A stretch of 64,000 bases of DNA, from positions 124,001 through 188,000 of the forward strand of contig NZ_JAXRUV010000002.1 of NCBI RefSeq assembly GCF_034497705.1, read 5' to 3'. This stretch comes from Marinococcus luteus_A (lineage in GTDB: Bacteria; Bacillota; Bacilli; Bacillales; Marinococcaceae). The translations under genes and the position numbers were made by a program. Positions 8,129-15,180 of this stretch are shown in pieces (positions within the stretch are counted from its first letter, which is position 1; the number at the start of each line of letters is the position of its first letter). The notes below the pieces were generated by a model. The model made no database searches. It saw nothing but the letters and a program-made list of their open reading frames with translations, and was not told the origin of the DNA.

Positions 8129-9376
8129 ATGGGTTATTATGATGATCATGCAAGAAAGGAAAGTCAGAAGCAAAAGAAAAGTCGCAGAAATGTAGGTATC
8201 GCAGGCTTTGTGGGGGCAATTATCGGTGCGGGGGTAATGACAGTATCAGCACCGTTTATATATGATTCGGTTTCAGGAGAAAATACTGAAACGATTGACG
8301 GGACAGCGGATTTATCGGACAACGGCTCCGGTTCCGACGGCTCTGCGGAGGAAGTCAATGCAGAATCCGGCACGGTGACAGCAGCGGCAAACGAAGTTTC
8401 CGGGGCTGTAGTCGGAGTGTTTAATCAGGTCCAATCAGAAAATGCCGGTATTCAGGGCGGTCAGGAGCAGGACGAAGAATCTGTCGAACAGGGCACAGGC
8501 TCCGGCGTCATTTATAAAAAGGAAAACGGCTCAGCGTTTATTGTTACCAACAACCATGTCGTGGAAGGGGCAAATTCAGTAGAAATCAGCTTAGAGGATG
8601 ATACCCGGCTGGAAGCAGAGATTGTCGGTACTGATCCTTATACTGATCTGGCCGTGTTAAAAGTAGATGGCGGACCGATAGACACCGTAGCTGACTTTGG
8701 CAGCTCCGATGATCTGCAGGTAGGCGATCAGGCAATCGCTATCGGGAATCCGCTCGGCACAGACCTGTCACGAACAGTGACAGAAGGAATTATCAGCGCG
8801 AAGGATCGCAGTATTCCGGTGGATTACGACGGGGATGGACAGGATGACTGGGAAGCAGACGTCATGCAGACGGATGCAGCGATTAACCCCGGTAACAGTG
8901 GTGGCCCTTTAGTTAATAGTTCCGGCCAGGTCATCGGCATTAATTCGATGAAAATTGCTCAGTCTTCGGTGGAAGGCATCGGGTTTTCGATTCCAACATC
9001 AGTGGCAGTGCCGATCATTGAAGATTTGGAAGAAGACGGCGAAGTAGAACGTCCACAGCTGGGTGTTGCTATTCAATCAATTTCTGAGCTGTCAAGCTAC
9101 AACTGGACAGAAGAGCTGGGACTGCCGGAAGACGTGGATCACGGAGTGTACGTGACTCAGGTCCAGCCAAATTCTGACGCGCAGGAGGCAGGACTCGAAC
9201 AAAACGATGTGATCACTCAAATTGACGGCGAAGAAGTGCAGGGAGGCAGCGACCTCAGGAATTATCTCTATAACAGCACTGAAATCGGAGATACAGTTAC
9301 TATAACGTATTACCGGAACGGGGAAGAGCAGACGACGGATATAGAATTAACACAGACAGCATCCACAGGTGAATAA
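8129..9376 (+). CDS. htrA: HtrA/DegP-type membrane-anchored serine protease
   Basis: Quality-control protease of the outer membrane face, equivalent to HtrC/YyxA beside the wal operon in B. subtilis. A cytoplasmic Lys/Arg-rich start and one TM segment (about 22-44) lead to an acidic linker, a trypsin-like domain with the triad His143 (NNHVVEG), Asp173 (TDLAVLKV) and Ser257 (GNSGGP), and one C-terminal PDZ domain (about 310-405). ATG 8129 has AAAAGGAAG upstream and gives 415 residues, the family length. The frame stays open back to 7976, but that would add about 50 residues across a terminator hairpin. Confidence 0.93.
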   Translation: MGYYDDHARKESQKQKKSRRNVGIAGFVGAIIGAGVMTVSAPFIYDSVSGENTETIDGTADLSDNGSGSDGSAEEVNAESGTVTAAANEVSGAVVGVFNQVQSENAGIQGGQEQDEESVEQGTGSGVIYKKENGSAFIVTNNHVVEGANSVEISLEDDTRLEAEIVGTDPYTDLAVLKVDGGPIDTVADFGSSDDLQVGDQAIAIGNPLGTDLSRTVTEGIISAKDRSIPVDYDGDGQDDWEADVMQTDAAINPGNSGGPLVNSSGQVIGINSMKIAQSSVEGIGFSIPTSVAVPIIEDLEEDGEVERPQLGVAIQSISELSSYNWTEELGLPEDVDHGVYVTQVQPNSDAQEAGLEQNDVITQIDGEEVQGGSDLRNYLYNSTEIGDTVTITYYRNGEEQTTDIELTQTASTGE

Positions 9377-9384
9377 ACCAATTC

Positions 9385-9412
9385 AGGGCCTTCTATTGAA
9401 GGCTCTTTTTTT
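9385..9412 (+). terminator. Terminator of htrA
   Basis: A 9-bp stem, AGGGCCTTC with GAAGGCTCT, and a 4-base loop are followed by seven T, right after the htrA stop. Confidence 0.85.
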
Positions 9413-9540
9413 GTGGATAAATATAGAGATGGTCGAACCGAAGAAAATATATGCTACAATAGACGCTGAGAAAATTGTATAGAAAAAAAAGAACAAACCC
9501 CTGCTATACTGCTGTAAAGAACATATAGGAGAATCGTTGG

Positions 9541-9710
9541 TTGACGTATTGTAAAATGGAAAAAGTGAAGCTTCGGATGTGGATAATATTGTGGATGAAA
9601 TCGAAAAAATATCCACACCCTGTGAGTATTGCGGAAAAAAAGCAGAATGTATCTTGTCAATTCAGGCTCGTTCACTTGTGAATATGTGGACAATTTCTGT
9701 GGAAAAATAA
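9541..9710 (+). pseudogene. CxxH/CxxC-type small protein gene, apparently frameshifted
   Basis: A small Cys-motif protein is usually encoded between htrA and rlmH in Bacillus. Here AGGAGA (9527) is well placed for TTG 9541, which reads LTYCKMEKV. That frame then loses similarity, while the +1 frame from about 9567 reads EASDVDNIVDEIEKIS then TPCEYCGKKAECILS, ending at TAA 9708. One missing G near 9567 would join the two halves into a family-like protein. The N-terminal His of the CxxH-type motif is also replaced. Alternatively a shorter 44-codon protein from GTG 9579 survives. Confidence 0.5.
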
Positions 9711-9728
9711 GCTGGAGGGAAAAGAACT

Positions 9729-10208
9729 GTGAATATATTGATTATTGCCGTCGGTAAATGCAAAGAAGCATTCATCAATGAAGGAATCGCAGAATATAAA
9801 AAAAGACTGAGCAGGCACGGCTCCTTGGAAATTGTTGAAGTAAAGGACGAAAAAACACCGGAGCAGGCCAGTGAAAAGGAAAATGAGCAGGTAAAGAATA
9901 CAGAGGGCGAACGCATTCTCAAAAAGGTTCCTGAACGAGGATATGTGGTTGCTCTCGAGCCGCAAGGCAGAATGATTTCTTCTGAACAGCTGGCTGCAAC
10001 TTTCCAGGATTTAGCCGTACAGGGAACGAGTACAATTGTTTTTATCATCGGTGGATCGCTCGGCCTATCCGGGGAAGTGTTAAAACAGGCTGATTTCAAA
10101 TGGTCATTTTCCGCGTTAACCTTTCCCCACCAATTAATACGACTGATGCTTACAGAGCAGATCTACCGTGCAGTACAGATAAATGCGGGGAGTCCGTATC
10201 ATAAGTGA
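9729..10208 (+). CDS. rlmH: 23S rRNA (pseudouridine1915-N3)-methyltransferase RlmH
   Basis: SPOUT-fold SAM-dependent methyltransferase that modifies helix 69 of 23S rRNA. The start MNILIIAVGKCKEAF, the SAM knot region FIIGGSLGLSGEVLKQAD and the terminal FPHQLIRLMLTEQIYRA-type motif ending SPYHK are diagnostic. At 159 residues it has exactly the family length. The start is GTG 9729 with GGAGGGAAAA upstream. It follows the decayed CxxH/CxxC gene, as in the conserved neighbourhood. Confidence 0.96.
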   Translation: MNILIIAVGKCKEAFINEGIAEYKKRLSRHGSLEIVEVKDEKTPEQASEKENEQVKNTEGERILKKVPERGYVVALEPQGRMISSEQLAATFQDLAVQGTSTIVFIIGGSLGLSGEVLKQADFKWSFSALTFPHQLIRLMLTEQIYRAVQINAGSPYHK

Positions 10209-10218
10209 AAGGAATGTA

Positions 10219-10255
10219 AAAAGCGCTTACTCTTAAAGGAGCAGGCGCTTATTTA
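10219..10255. terminator. Hairpin between convergent rlmH and lipoprotein gene
   Basis: AAGCGC/GCGCTT forms the outer stem with inner CTC/GAG pairing. The T run is poor on the plus strand. It probably serves both converging genes. Confidence 0.5.
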
Positions 10256-10259
10256 ACAG

Positions 10260-10892
10260 TTAATTATTGTAGGCGCTTAACTGTTCTTCATAGGCGAATT
10301 CGACCATAACGAAATCATAGCCCCAGTCGTCGTAAGCGTTTTGCAGAAGCATTTCCTTTGTATCAGTGTCGATGGAAAGCTCTGATAAACTCTGGTAGGC
10401 AGCTCTCTGCTCTTCTATGACGAAATCCTGCATAACGTAGTCATCAGGCCAGTCGCTCTCTGCATTTTCTTTAATGCGGGCCTCTGCCTCTTCTTCAGTA
10501 ATTGAAGCGATAACGTTCGTATAGCTTCCCTCTGTCTCTTCGCTGGAGTCAGATGAAGCTTCTGTCTCTTCCTCGTCGTTCAAGACCTCTGCTTCTTCTT
10601 TTAATTCCGCGTTTTCTTCCTTAAGCTCATCGTTTTCTTCCAGTAAATCCTGGTTCTTTTCCTTTAAATTTGCTTTCTTTTCTTTTAGATTGTTATTTTT
10701 CTCACGGAGTTCTTCATTTTTTTCCCGCAGATTGGACACTTTTGTTTTCAGTTTCTCGTTCTTTTCCTTTATTTCCTGCAGTTCTTCTTTCGCAGAAGAC
10801 CCTGAAGCAGCTTCGGTCTCTATAGAAGTACTGCAGGCTGAAAGCATGAATAAGGAAACAAGACCTACGACAGGTACAAGCTTTTTATTCAT
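10260..10892 (-). CDS. Coiled-coil lipoprotein with duplicated C-terminal motif
   Basis: Function not recognised. A lipoprotein signal peptide with lipobox LSAC (start MNKKLVPVVGLVSLFM) predicts anchoring to the outer membrane face. About residues 30-105 are a long heptad coiled coil of Lys, Glu, Asn and Leu. A Ser/Glu linker follows, then two related segments: DWPDDYVMQDFVIEEQRAAY and DWGYDFVMVEFAYEEQLSAY. ATG 10892 has AGGAGG 4 bases upstream; the open frame before it (to 10958) crosses a good promoter and is not used. 210 residues. Confidence 0.8.
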   Translation of the reverse strand: MNKKLVPVVGLVSLFMLSACSTSIETEAASGSSAKEELQEIKEKNEKLKTKVSNLREKNEELREKNNNLKEKKANLKEKNQDLLEENDELKEENAELKEEAEVLNDEEETEASSDSSEETEGSYTNVIASITEEEAEARIKENAESDWPDDYVMQDFVIEEQRAAYQSLSELSIDTDTKEMLLQNAYDDWGYDFVMVEFAYEEQLSAYNN

Positions 10893-10925
10893 ATAACCTC
10901 CTAATAAAATGTATTTAATAGTTAT

Positions 10926-10954
10926 ATAGTACTGCCGGTGAGAAGGATAAACAA
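10926..10954 (-). promoter_or_regulatory. SigA-type promoter of the lipoprotein gene
   Basis: On the minus strand TTGTTT and TACTAT are separated by 17 bases, about 40 bases upstream of the AGGAGG site. Confidence 0.55.
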
Positions 10955-11029
10955 GCATTTGTTTGCCGGCCGGTGCTTTTTATCGGCGGCGGCTTTTTCG
11001 CAGGGAGGCTTTACTTTACGGACAAAAAT

Positions 11030-11066
11030 TCGGCGCTTTTAGGTTTTTTAAACCTAAAAGCGCCGA
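11030..11066 (-). terminator. Long perfect hairpin terminator
   Basis: A 17-bp perfect dyad (TCGGCGCTTTTAGGTTT and its complement) has a 3-base loop. On the minus strand it is followed by ATTTTTG, 9 bases after the stop of the DUF4190-like gene. Confidence 0.85.
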
Positions 11067-11074
11067 TGCCTTTA

Positions 11075-11347
11075 TCATAATACGAAAACGTTTAATGTAA
11101 TGATAGCTCCCATTATCGTTCCAATTAAGCTGAAAATGACTCCGGCCAATGCTGCTTTTCTTCCTCGATAATGATAGTTGTTAATGTCCTTTAACGCTTT
11201 AATCCCGGTCCACAAACCAATAATACCGAAAATTACACTGAAAGGAAAAAGAATTACAAGAAAAATGAATGCATCAAACCCTAGGACTAAGGAAATGATG
11301 GCTTTAAGGCTTCGTGGCTTGGTCGCCACTGTATCAGTTTCGTTCAT
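11075..11347 (-). CDS. Small DUF4190-type membrane protein
   Basis: 90-residue protein with two hydrophobic helices (about 15-45 and 63-88) around a short loop, INNYHYRGRKAALAG. This layout, with repeated Gly-rich helices (LVLGF...GIIGLW...LAGVIFSLIG), is that of the DUF4190 family; its function is unknown. ATG 11347 is chosen because AAGGAG lies 9 bases upstream; a GTG 18 bases earlier overlaps that site. Monocistronic, with its own terminator. Confidence 0.75.
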   Translation of the reverse strand: MNETDTVATKPRSLKAIISLVLGFDAFIFLVILFPFSVIFGIIGLWTGIKALKDINNYHYRGRKAALAGVIFSLIGTIMGAIITLNVFVL

Positions 11348-11547
11348 GGGCTGCCGCTCCTTCACTATACCAGATCACATTATCGTCTTTTTTATCGTAA
11401 CGCGGCTGTGAAGCAAAAACAATGAATAGGAGTGGCATTCTATTGACATTTCCCAGGCTGCTAACGTTTGATCTTTCTAAAAAAAGGATATTAAGGATTT
11501 AGAGCATATAGTAAAAGAAATCAGCAGGCGAAGGAGTCGACACGGCT

Positions 11548-12237
11548 ATGGAAATTCTGCAGAATGACTGGGCTCCTGTGCTCGAAAAGGAATTCGAGAA
11601 AGAGTACTATCAGGAGCTGCGGGAATTTTTAAAAAAAGAGTACCAGGAAAAGACCGTTTATCCTAATATGCACGATATCTTTAACGCGCTGCATTATACA
11701 GGATATGAGAATACAAAAGTCGTAATTCTCGGTCAGGATCCCTACCACGGGCCGAAGCAGGCCCACGGGTTAAGTTTTTCCGTAAATCCGGATGTTTCCA
11801 TCCCGCCATCGCTGAAAAACATCCACGCAGAGCTAGAAGAGGATCTGGGCTGTGAAAAACCGCGTCATGGTTCCCTCGTTTCCTGGGCCAAGCAGGGAGT
11901 ACTTCTGCTGAATACAGTACTTACGGTGCGAAAAGGGGAAGCGAATTCGCACAAAGGACAAGGATGGGAAACCTTCACAAATGAAGTAATCCGGCAGACT
12001 AACGAAAAAGAGTATCCCGTAGTATTTATTTTATGGGGCCGCCATGCTCAGGCAAAAGAAGAGCTTATTACAAATGAGCACCATTTAGTCATTAAATCCC
12101 CACATCCGAGTCCGTTTTCTGCCAATAAAGGATTCTTTGGGAGCCGCCCGTTTTCAAAAACAAATCAGTTTTTAAAAGAGGCCGGGCGTCCGGAAATTGA
12201 CTGGTGTATTCCAACAGAGGAGGAAGATCGTACATGA
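11548..12237 (+). CDS. ung: Uracil-DNA glycosylase, family 1
   Basis: Excises uracil from DNA at the start of base-excision repair. The water-activating motif GQDPYHGP carries catalytic Asp64, and the DNA-intercalation motif HPSPFSANKGFFGSRPFSKTN has the catalytic His. Its 229 residues match the family. CGAAGGAGTCG precedes the ATG. Its stop overlaps the start of the aldo/keto reductase (ATGA at 12234), so the two are translated together. Ung (YwdG) lies in the same chromosomal arm as ywdI and ywdK in B. subtilis. Confidence 0.97.
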   Translation: MEILQNDWAPVLEKEFEKEYYQELREFLKKEYQEKTVYPNMHDIFNALHYTGYENTKVVILGQDPYHGPKQAHGLSFSVNPDVSIPPSLKNIHAELEEDLGCEKPRHGSLVSWAKQGVLLLNTVLTVRKGEANSHKGQGWETFTNEVIRQTNEKEYPVVFILWGRHAQAKEELITNEHHLVIKSPHPSPFSANKGFFGSRPFSKTNQFLKEAGRPEIDWCIPTEEEDRT

Positions 12238-13076
12238 GTATTCAAACATCTGTAACAACCTTAGCAAACGGAGTAAAAATGCCATGGCTGGGCCTTGGCG
12301 TCTATCAGGCGGAAAAAGGTGAAGAAGTAAAAAATGCTGTTTTAACCGCTCTAGAGGCAGGCTACCGCTCGATTGACACCGCTTCTTTTTATGACAACGA
12401 AGAAAGCGTCGGAGAAGCAATTCAGGAAAGCGGAGTTCCGCGTGATGAATTGTTTATTACTACAAAGCTGTGGAACAATGAACACGGCTTCGACGAAGCG
12501 CTGGAAGCCTTTGAGCGCTCCCGTAAAAAACTCGGCGTCGATGTAGTGGACCTTTATTTGATCCATTGGCCGGTTCCTGGAAAGTTCAAGGAAACCTGGG
12601 GAGCGCTTGAGAAGCTGTATAAAGACGGCAAAGTGCGTGCAATAGGAGTCAGTAACTTTACCGACCAGCATCTTGAAGAACTGCTGAAAACAACAGAAAT
12701 CACGCCGATGCTGAACCAGGTGGAGTTTCACCCGCGCCTTTTCCAAAAAGCCCTGTTAGAATACTGCCAAAGCCATGATATTCAGCTTGAAGGCTGGAGA
12801 CCGCTTGGCAAAGGCGATCTTCTTGAACACGATGCGGTGAAGGAAATTGCTGACAAGCACGGCAAAACGCCGGCACAGGTTCTGATACGGTGGGCGCTTC
12901 AAAATAAGGTTGTATCTATCCCTAAATCTGTTACAGCCGAACGGATCCGTTCCAATGCAGAAGTGTTCGATTTTGAACTCGATACGAAGGATATGGATAC
13001 GATCAACGGCATGAATGAAAATGCCCGTTATGGTCTGCACCCGGATGAGTTCGATTACGCGTCAACGACTAAATAA
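12234..13076 (+). CDS. Aldo/keto reductase
   Basis: NADPH-dependent reductase of aldehydes and ketones, with a TIM-barrel AKR fold. The catalytic tetrad is present: Asp48 and Tyr53 (DTASFYDNE), Lys78 (TTKLWN) and His111 (LIHWP). The cofactor end has IPKSVTAERIRSN. 280 residues, as in the YvgN/YtbE (methylglyoxal reductase-like) subgroup. ATG 12234 overlaps the ung stop and has GAGGAGGAAG upstream. An odd point: GWRPLGKG replaces the usual W[SA]PLG motif. The substrate cannot be told from sequence. Confidence 0.9.
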   Translation: MSIQTSVTTLANGVKMPWLGLGVYQAEKGEEVKNAVLTALEAGYRSIDTASFYDNEESVGEAIQESGVPRDELFITTKLWNNEHGFDEALEAFERSRKKLGVDVVDLYLIHWPVPGKFKETWGALEKLYKDGKVRAIGVSNFTDQHLEELLKTTEITPMLNQVEFHPRLFQKALLEYCQSHDIQLEGWRPLGKGDLLEHDAVKEIADKHGKTPAQVLIRWALQNKVVSIPKSVTAERIRSNAEVFDFELDTKDMDTINGMNENARYGLHPDEFDYASTTK

Positions 13077-13083
13077 TGAAGTA

Positions 13084-13120
13084 AAGCAGCCGGCATATTC
13101 GCTATGCCGGCTGCTTTTTA
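13084..13120. terminator. Bidirectional terminator between AKR and glutathione peroxidase genes
   Basis: A perfect 14-bp stem AAGCAGCCGGCATA has a 5-base loop and T runs on both sides. Confidence 0.9.
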
Positions 13121-13132
13121 TGTTTACCGTCT

Positions 13133-13621
13133 TTAATACTGTTGAAGACTAGTTTCGATCATGCTCGTTATTTGCGGATCGGTGGGCTTGGTGCTGCTTT
13201 TGAAGCTGCCGAGAACTTCACCATAACGGGAAACAAGAAACTTCTCAAAATTCCATTCGATCTCACGCTCTGGGCTGGTCTGCTCAAGGAGCCAGTCGAA
13301 CAGGGGGTGTTTTTCGTTTCCTTTGGCATGAACTTTATCAAAAATATCGAAGCTGACCCCGTAATTGGTTTCGCAAAATTCTGTGATATTTTCAATAGTG
13401 TCCGGTTCCTGGCCGCCAAAGTCGTTCGAAGGAAAGCCCAGCACCTGAAAACCCTGGTTTTTGTAGCGTTGATACAGCTCCTCCAATTCTTCGTACTGCG
13501 GAGTAAAGCCGCATTCTGAAGCGGTGTTGACAATCAGCAGAACCTCTCCCCTGTACTCGTGCAATGTTTTTTCTGTGCCGTCAGCATGAACGGCCTCAAT
13601 GTTGTAAATACTGGCAGTCAT
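13133..13621 (-). CDS. Glutathione peroxidase-type thiol peroxidase
   Basis: Reduces peroxides through a cysteine mechanism. In Bacillaceae, which lack glutathione, such enzymes (BsaA/GpxA type) are thought to use thioredoxin or bacillithiol. The catalytic residues are Cys37 (NTASECGFT), Gln71 (FPSNDFGGQEP), Trp123 and Asn124 (WNFEKFLV). A second Cys in EFCETNYG (Cys83) could serve as resolving cysteine. 162 residues. ATG 13621 follows AAAGGAGG; an in-frame extension to 13678 is not supported by a ribosome site. Confidence 0.92.
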   Translation of the reverse strand: MTASIYNIEAVHADGTEKTLHEYRGEVLLIVNTASECGFTPQYEELEELYQRYKNQGFQVLGFPSNDFGGQEPDTIENITEFCETNYGVSFDIFDKVHAKGNEKHPLFDWLLEQTSPEREIEWNFEKFLVSRYGEVLGSFKSSTKPTDPQITSMIETSLQQY

Positions 13622-13727
13622 AATTTCCTCCTTTGAGCGAATAATACTTTTCGTATAACCTCCGTCATCCCCATTCAAACTCCTCTGCTGTGAATAAAAT
13701 GCAATTAATGCAGGAAATAGCGGGAAG

Positions 13728-13756
13728 GTTTTTCAATTTCATCAGGATGCTATAAT
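13728..13756 (+). promoter_or_regulatory. Extended -10 promoter for the AbrB-family gene
   Basis: TGCTATAAT at 13748-13756 is a perfect extended -10. The -35 region (GTTTTT at 17-base spacing) is weak. Confidence 0.5.
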
Positions 13757-13795
13757 ATTAACCGATATGGATGAATGAGGAAAGAAGGCATCAGG

Positions 13796-14845
13796 ATGAA
13801 GCGGACGAAACTTCTATTTTTAGCAGCTGCCGTATTAACAGGCAGCTTGTTTACCTACTTACAGCTCCCGGCTGGATGGCTGCTCGGGGGACTCGTGACA
13901 GGGATTGTCTGTGGGATGGCGTACAAACGGCTCGTTTTTGATGGCTGGCCATTTCGCACCGTTCTTGCCCTGATTGGCTGCAACATTGGTTTTATGATGG
14001 AGCCCGGCATCTTTGCTCTTTTGGGACAATATATTTTCCCGCTGATTCTTACCCTCAGCTTAACAATGGCGCTCGGTGTTGGTCTCGGCTGGCTGATGAA
14101 CCGTTGGACGGATCTGGACCCGCTGACGGCTTACTTTTGCTGTGTGCCGGGAGGAGCTTCAGAGGTGATCGGCTTAAGCAGCGATTACGGAGCTGATAAC
14201 CGGATGGTGGCCGCATTTCATACTACTCGAATAACGCTATTTGTGTTAACAATACCAATTTTTATCGGTCTTACGACGCCGGCGGACATTGGCTCGATAG
14301 GAAGTGCCGGAGCGTCGGTTTCCGAAGTTTCCCCTGCCATAATAGGAGTGTTCGGCATTTGCGTTGTAGTTACAGTTCTGCTTTATTATTTATATAAAGT
14401 GCCGGCGGGGACGTTGTTTTACGGATTAATTATCGGATTTGCAGTTGGCCACTGGGTGGTGACAACTGATAACGGACTACCGTCTGTTGTTGGCGGAAGC
14501 GGCCAGGCTCTGCTCGGAGCGATGGTTGGTATCCGTTTTGACCGTCCGACCTTTTACAAATTAAAAGAGATCGGGCGGCCGAGCGCGGTGCTTCTCGGGT
14601 TTTACTTCATTTTCAGCCTGCTGCTCGCTCTGATGTTTCACGCTGCGACTGGCCTCTCCTATGTAACGAGTCTGCTTAGCACAGTCCCGGCAGGAGCAGC
14701 AGAGATGAGCAGCACAGCGATTGCCTTAAATCTTGAACCAACCCTTGTATCGAGTCTTCATATTATAAGAGTGCTCGTTTTGTTTATCTGCCTGCCATTT
14801 TTTGTCCGACTGCTGCAGAAGCTGATTCAAAAACAGTCAGTATAG
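13796..14845 (+). CDS. AbrB-family (PF05145) multi-spanning membrane protein
   Basis: Putative transporter of the COG3180 family, once called ammonia monooxygenase-like and not related to the transition-state regulator AbrB. Two homologous halves each contain a GASEVIG/GAAEMSS-type motif (GGASEVIGLSSDYGADNR and AGAAEMSSTAIALNLEPT) in about ten hydrophobic helices. 349 residues. ATG 13796 has GAAAGAAGG upstream; an earlier in-frame ATG (13775) overlaps that site. The substrate is unknown. It is monocistronic, just upstream of the ammonium locus. Confidence 0.85.
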   Translation: MKRTKLLFLAAAVLTGSLFTYLQLPAGWLLGGLVTGIVCGMAYKRLVFDGWPFRTVLALIGCNIGFMMEPGIFALLGQYIFPLILTLSLTMALGVGLGWLMNRWTDLDPLTAYFCCVPGGASEVIGLSSDYGADNRMVAAFHTTRITLFVLTIPIFIGLTTPADIGSIGSAGASVSEVSPAIIGVFGICVVVTVLLYYLYKVPAGTLFYGLIIGFAVGHWVVTTDNGLPSVVGGSGQALLGAMVGIRFDRPTFYKLKEIGRPSAVLLGFYFIFSLLLALMFHAATGLSYVTSLLSTVPAGAAEMSSTAIALNLEPTLVSSLHIIRVLVLFICLPFFVRLLQKLIQKQSV

Positions 14846-14872
14846 CAGAACTGAATAGAAATAAACAGTTGG

Positions 14873-14901
14873 GACGATAATTAATTTTATCGTCTTTTTT
14901 T
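14873..14901 (+). terminator. Terminator of the AbrB-family gene
   Basis: The stem GACGATAA/TTATCGTC is followed by seven T. Confidence 0.85.
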
Positions 14902-14945
14902 GCGGCAGAAAATGCTGGAATAAGAATAAAAAAGCTATTATTTTA

Positions 14946-14959
14946 CGAGAGCGCTTTCA
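14946..14959 (-). promoter_or_regulatory. cre-like CcpA site upstream of amt
   Basis: On the minus strand TGAAAGCGCTCTCG matches the cre consensus TGWAANCGNTNWCA at 13 of 14 positions. It lies about 165 bases before the inferred amt promoter, far for direct repression, so it may be chance. Confidence 0.3.
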
Positions 14960-15060
14960 AAAATAATGGGAACAAAATTATTTCGTAAAAAGTAAACCTT
15001 TTGAACCCCTTATATAGCACTGGTTTTTCGAATTTTTAAACAAACAGGATAATATTTTTG

Positions 15061-15077
15061 TGTGAGATTATCTTACA
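15061..15077. promoter_or_regulatory. Consensus TnrA/GlnR box (upstream site)
   Basis: TGTGAGATTATCTTACA matches the TnrA/GlnR consensus TGTNANAWWWTNTNACA at every position. Its centre is about 53 bases before the inferred transcription start of amt, the usual distance for TnrA activation. It predicts induction of the amt operon under nitrogen limitation. Confidence 0.85.
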
Positions 15078-15087
15078 TATCACTAGA

Positions 15088-15116
15088 TTCTGAAAATTTA
15101 AACGGTAAAATACTAT
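15088..15116 (+). promoter_or_regulatory. Inferred amt promoter
   Basis: A weak -35 (TTCTGA) and a good -10 (TACTAT at 15111) have a 17-base spacer. A weak -35 fits an activator-dependent promoter. Confidence 0.5.
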
Positions 15117-15127
15117 TTAACGCAAGA

Positions 15128-15144
15128 TGTTAACTAAGTTCACA
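15128..15144. promoter_or_regulatory. Second TnrA/GlnR-type box (downstream site)
   Basis: TGTTAACTAAGTTCACA fits the core TGTNA-N7-TNACA exactly and deviates only at two inner positions of the longer consensus. It lies just after the inferred transcription start, 67 bases from the first box, where binding would block transcription. Confidence 0.65.
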
Positions 15145-15180
15145 TGAATCTTGCACGATAATAACAGAGGGGGAAAAAAC

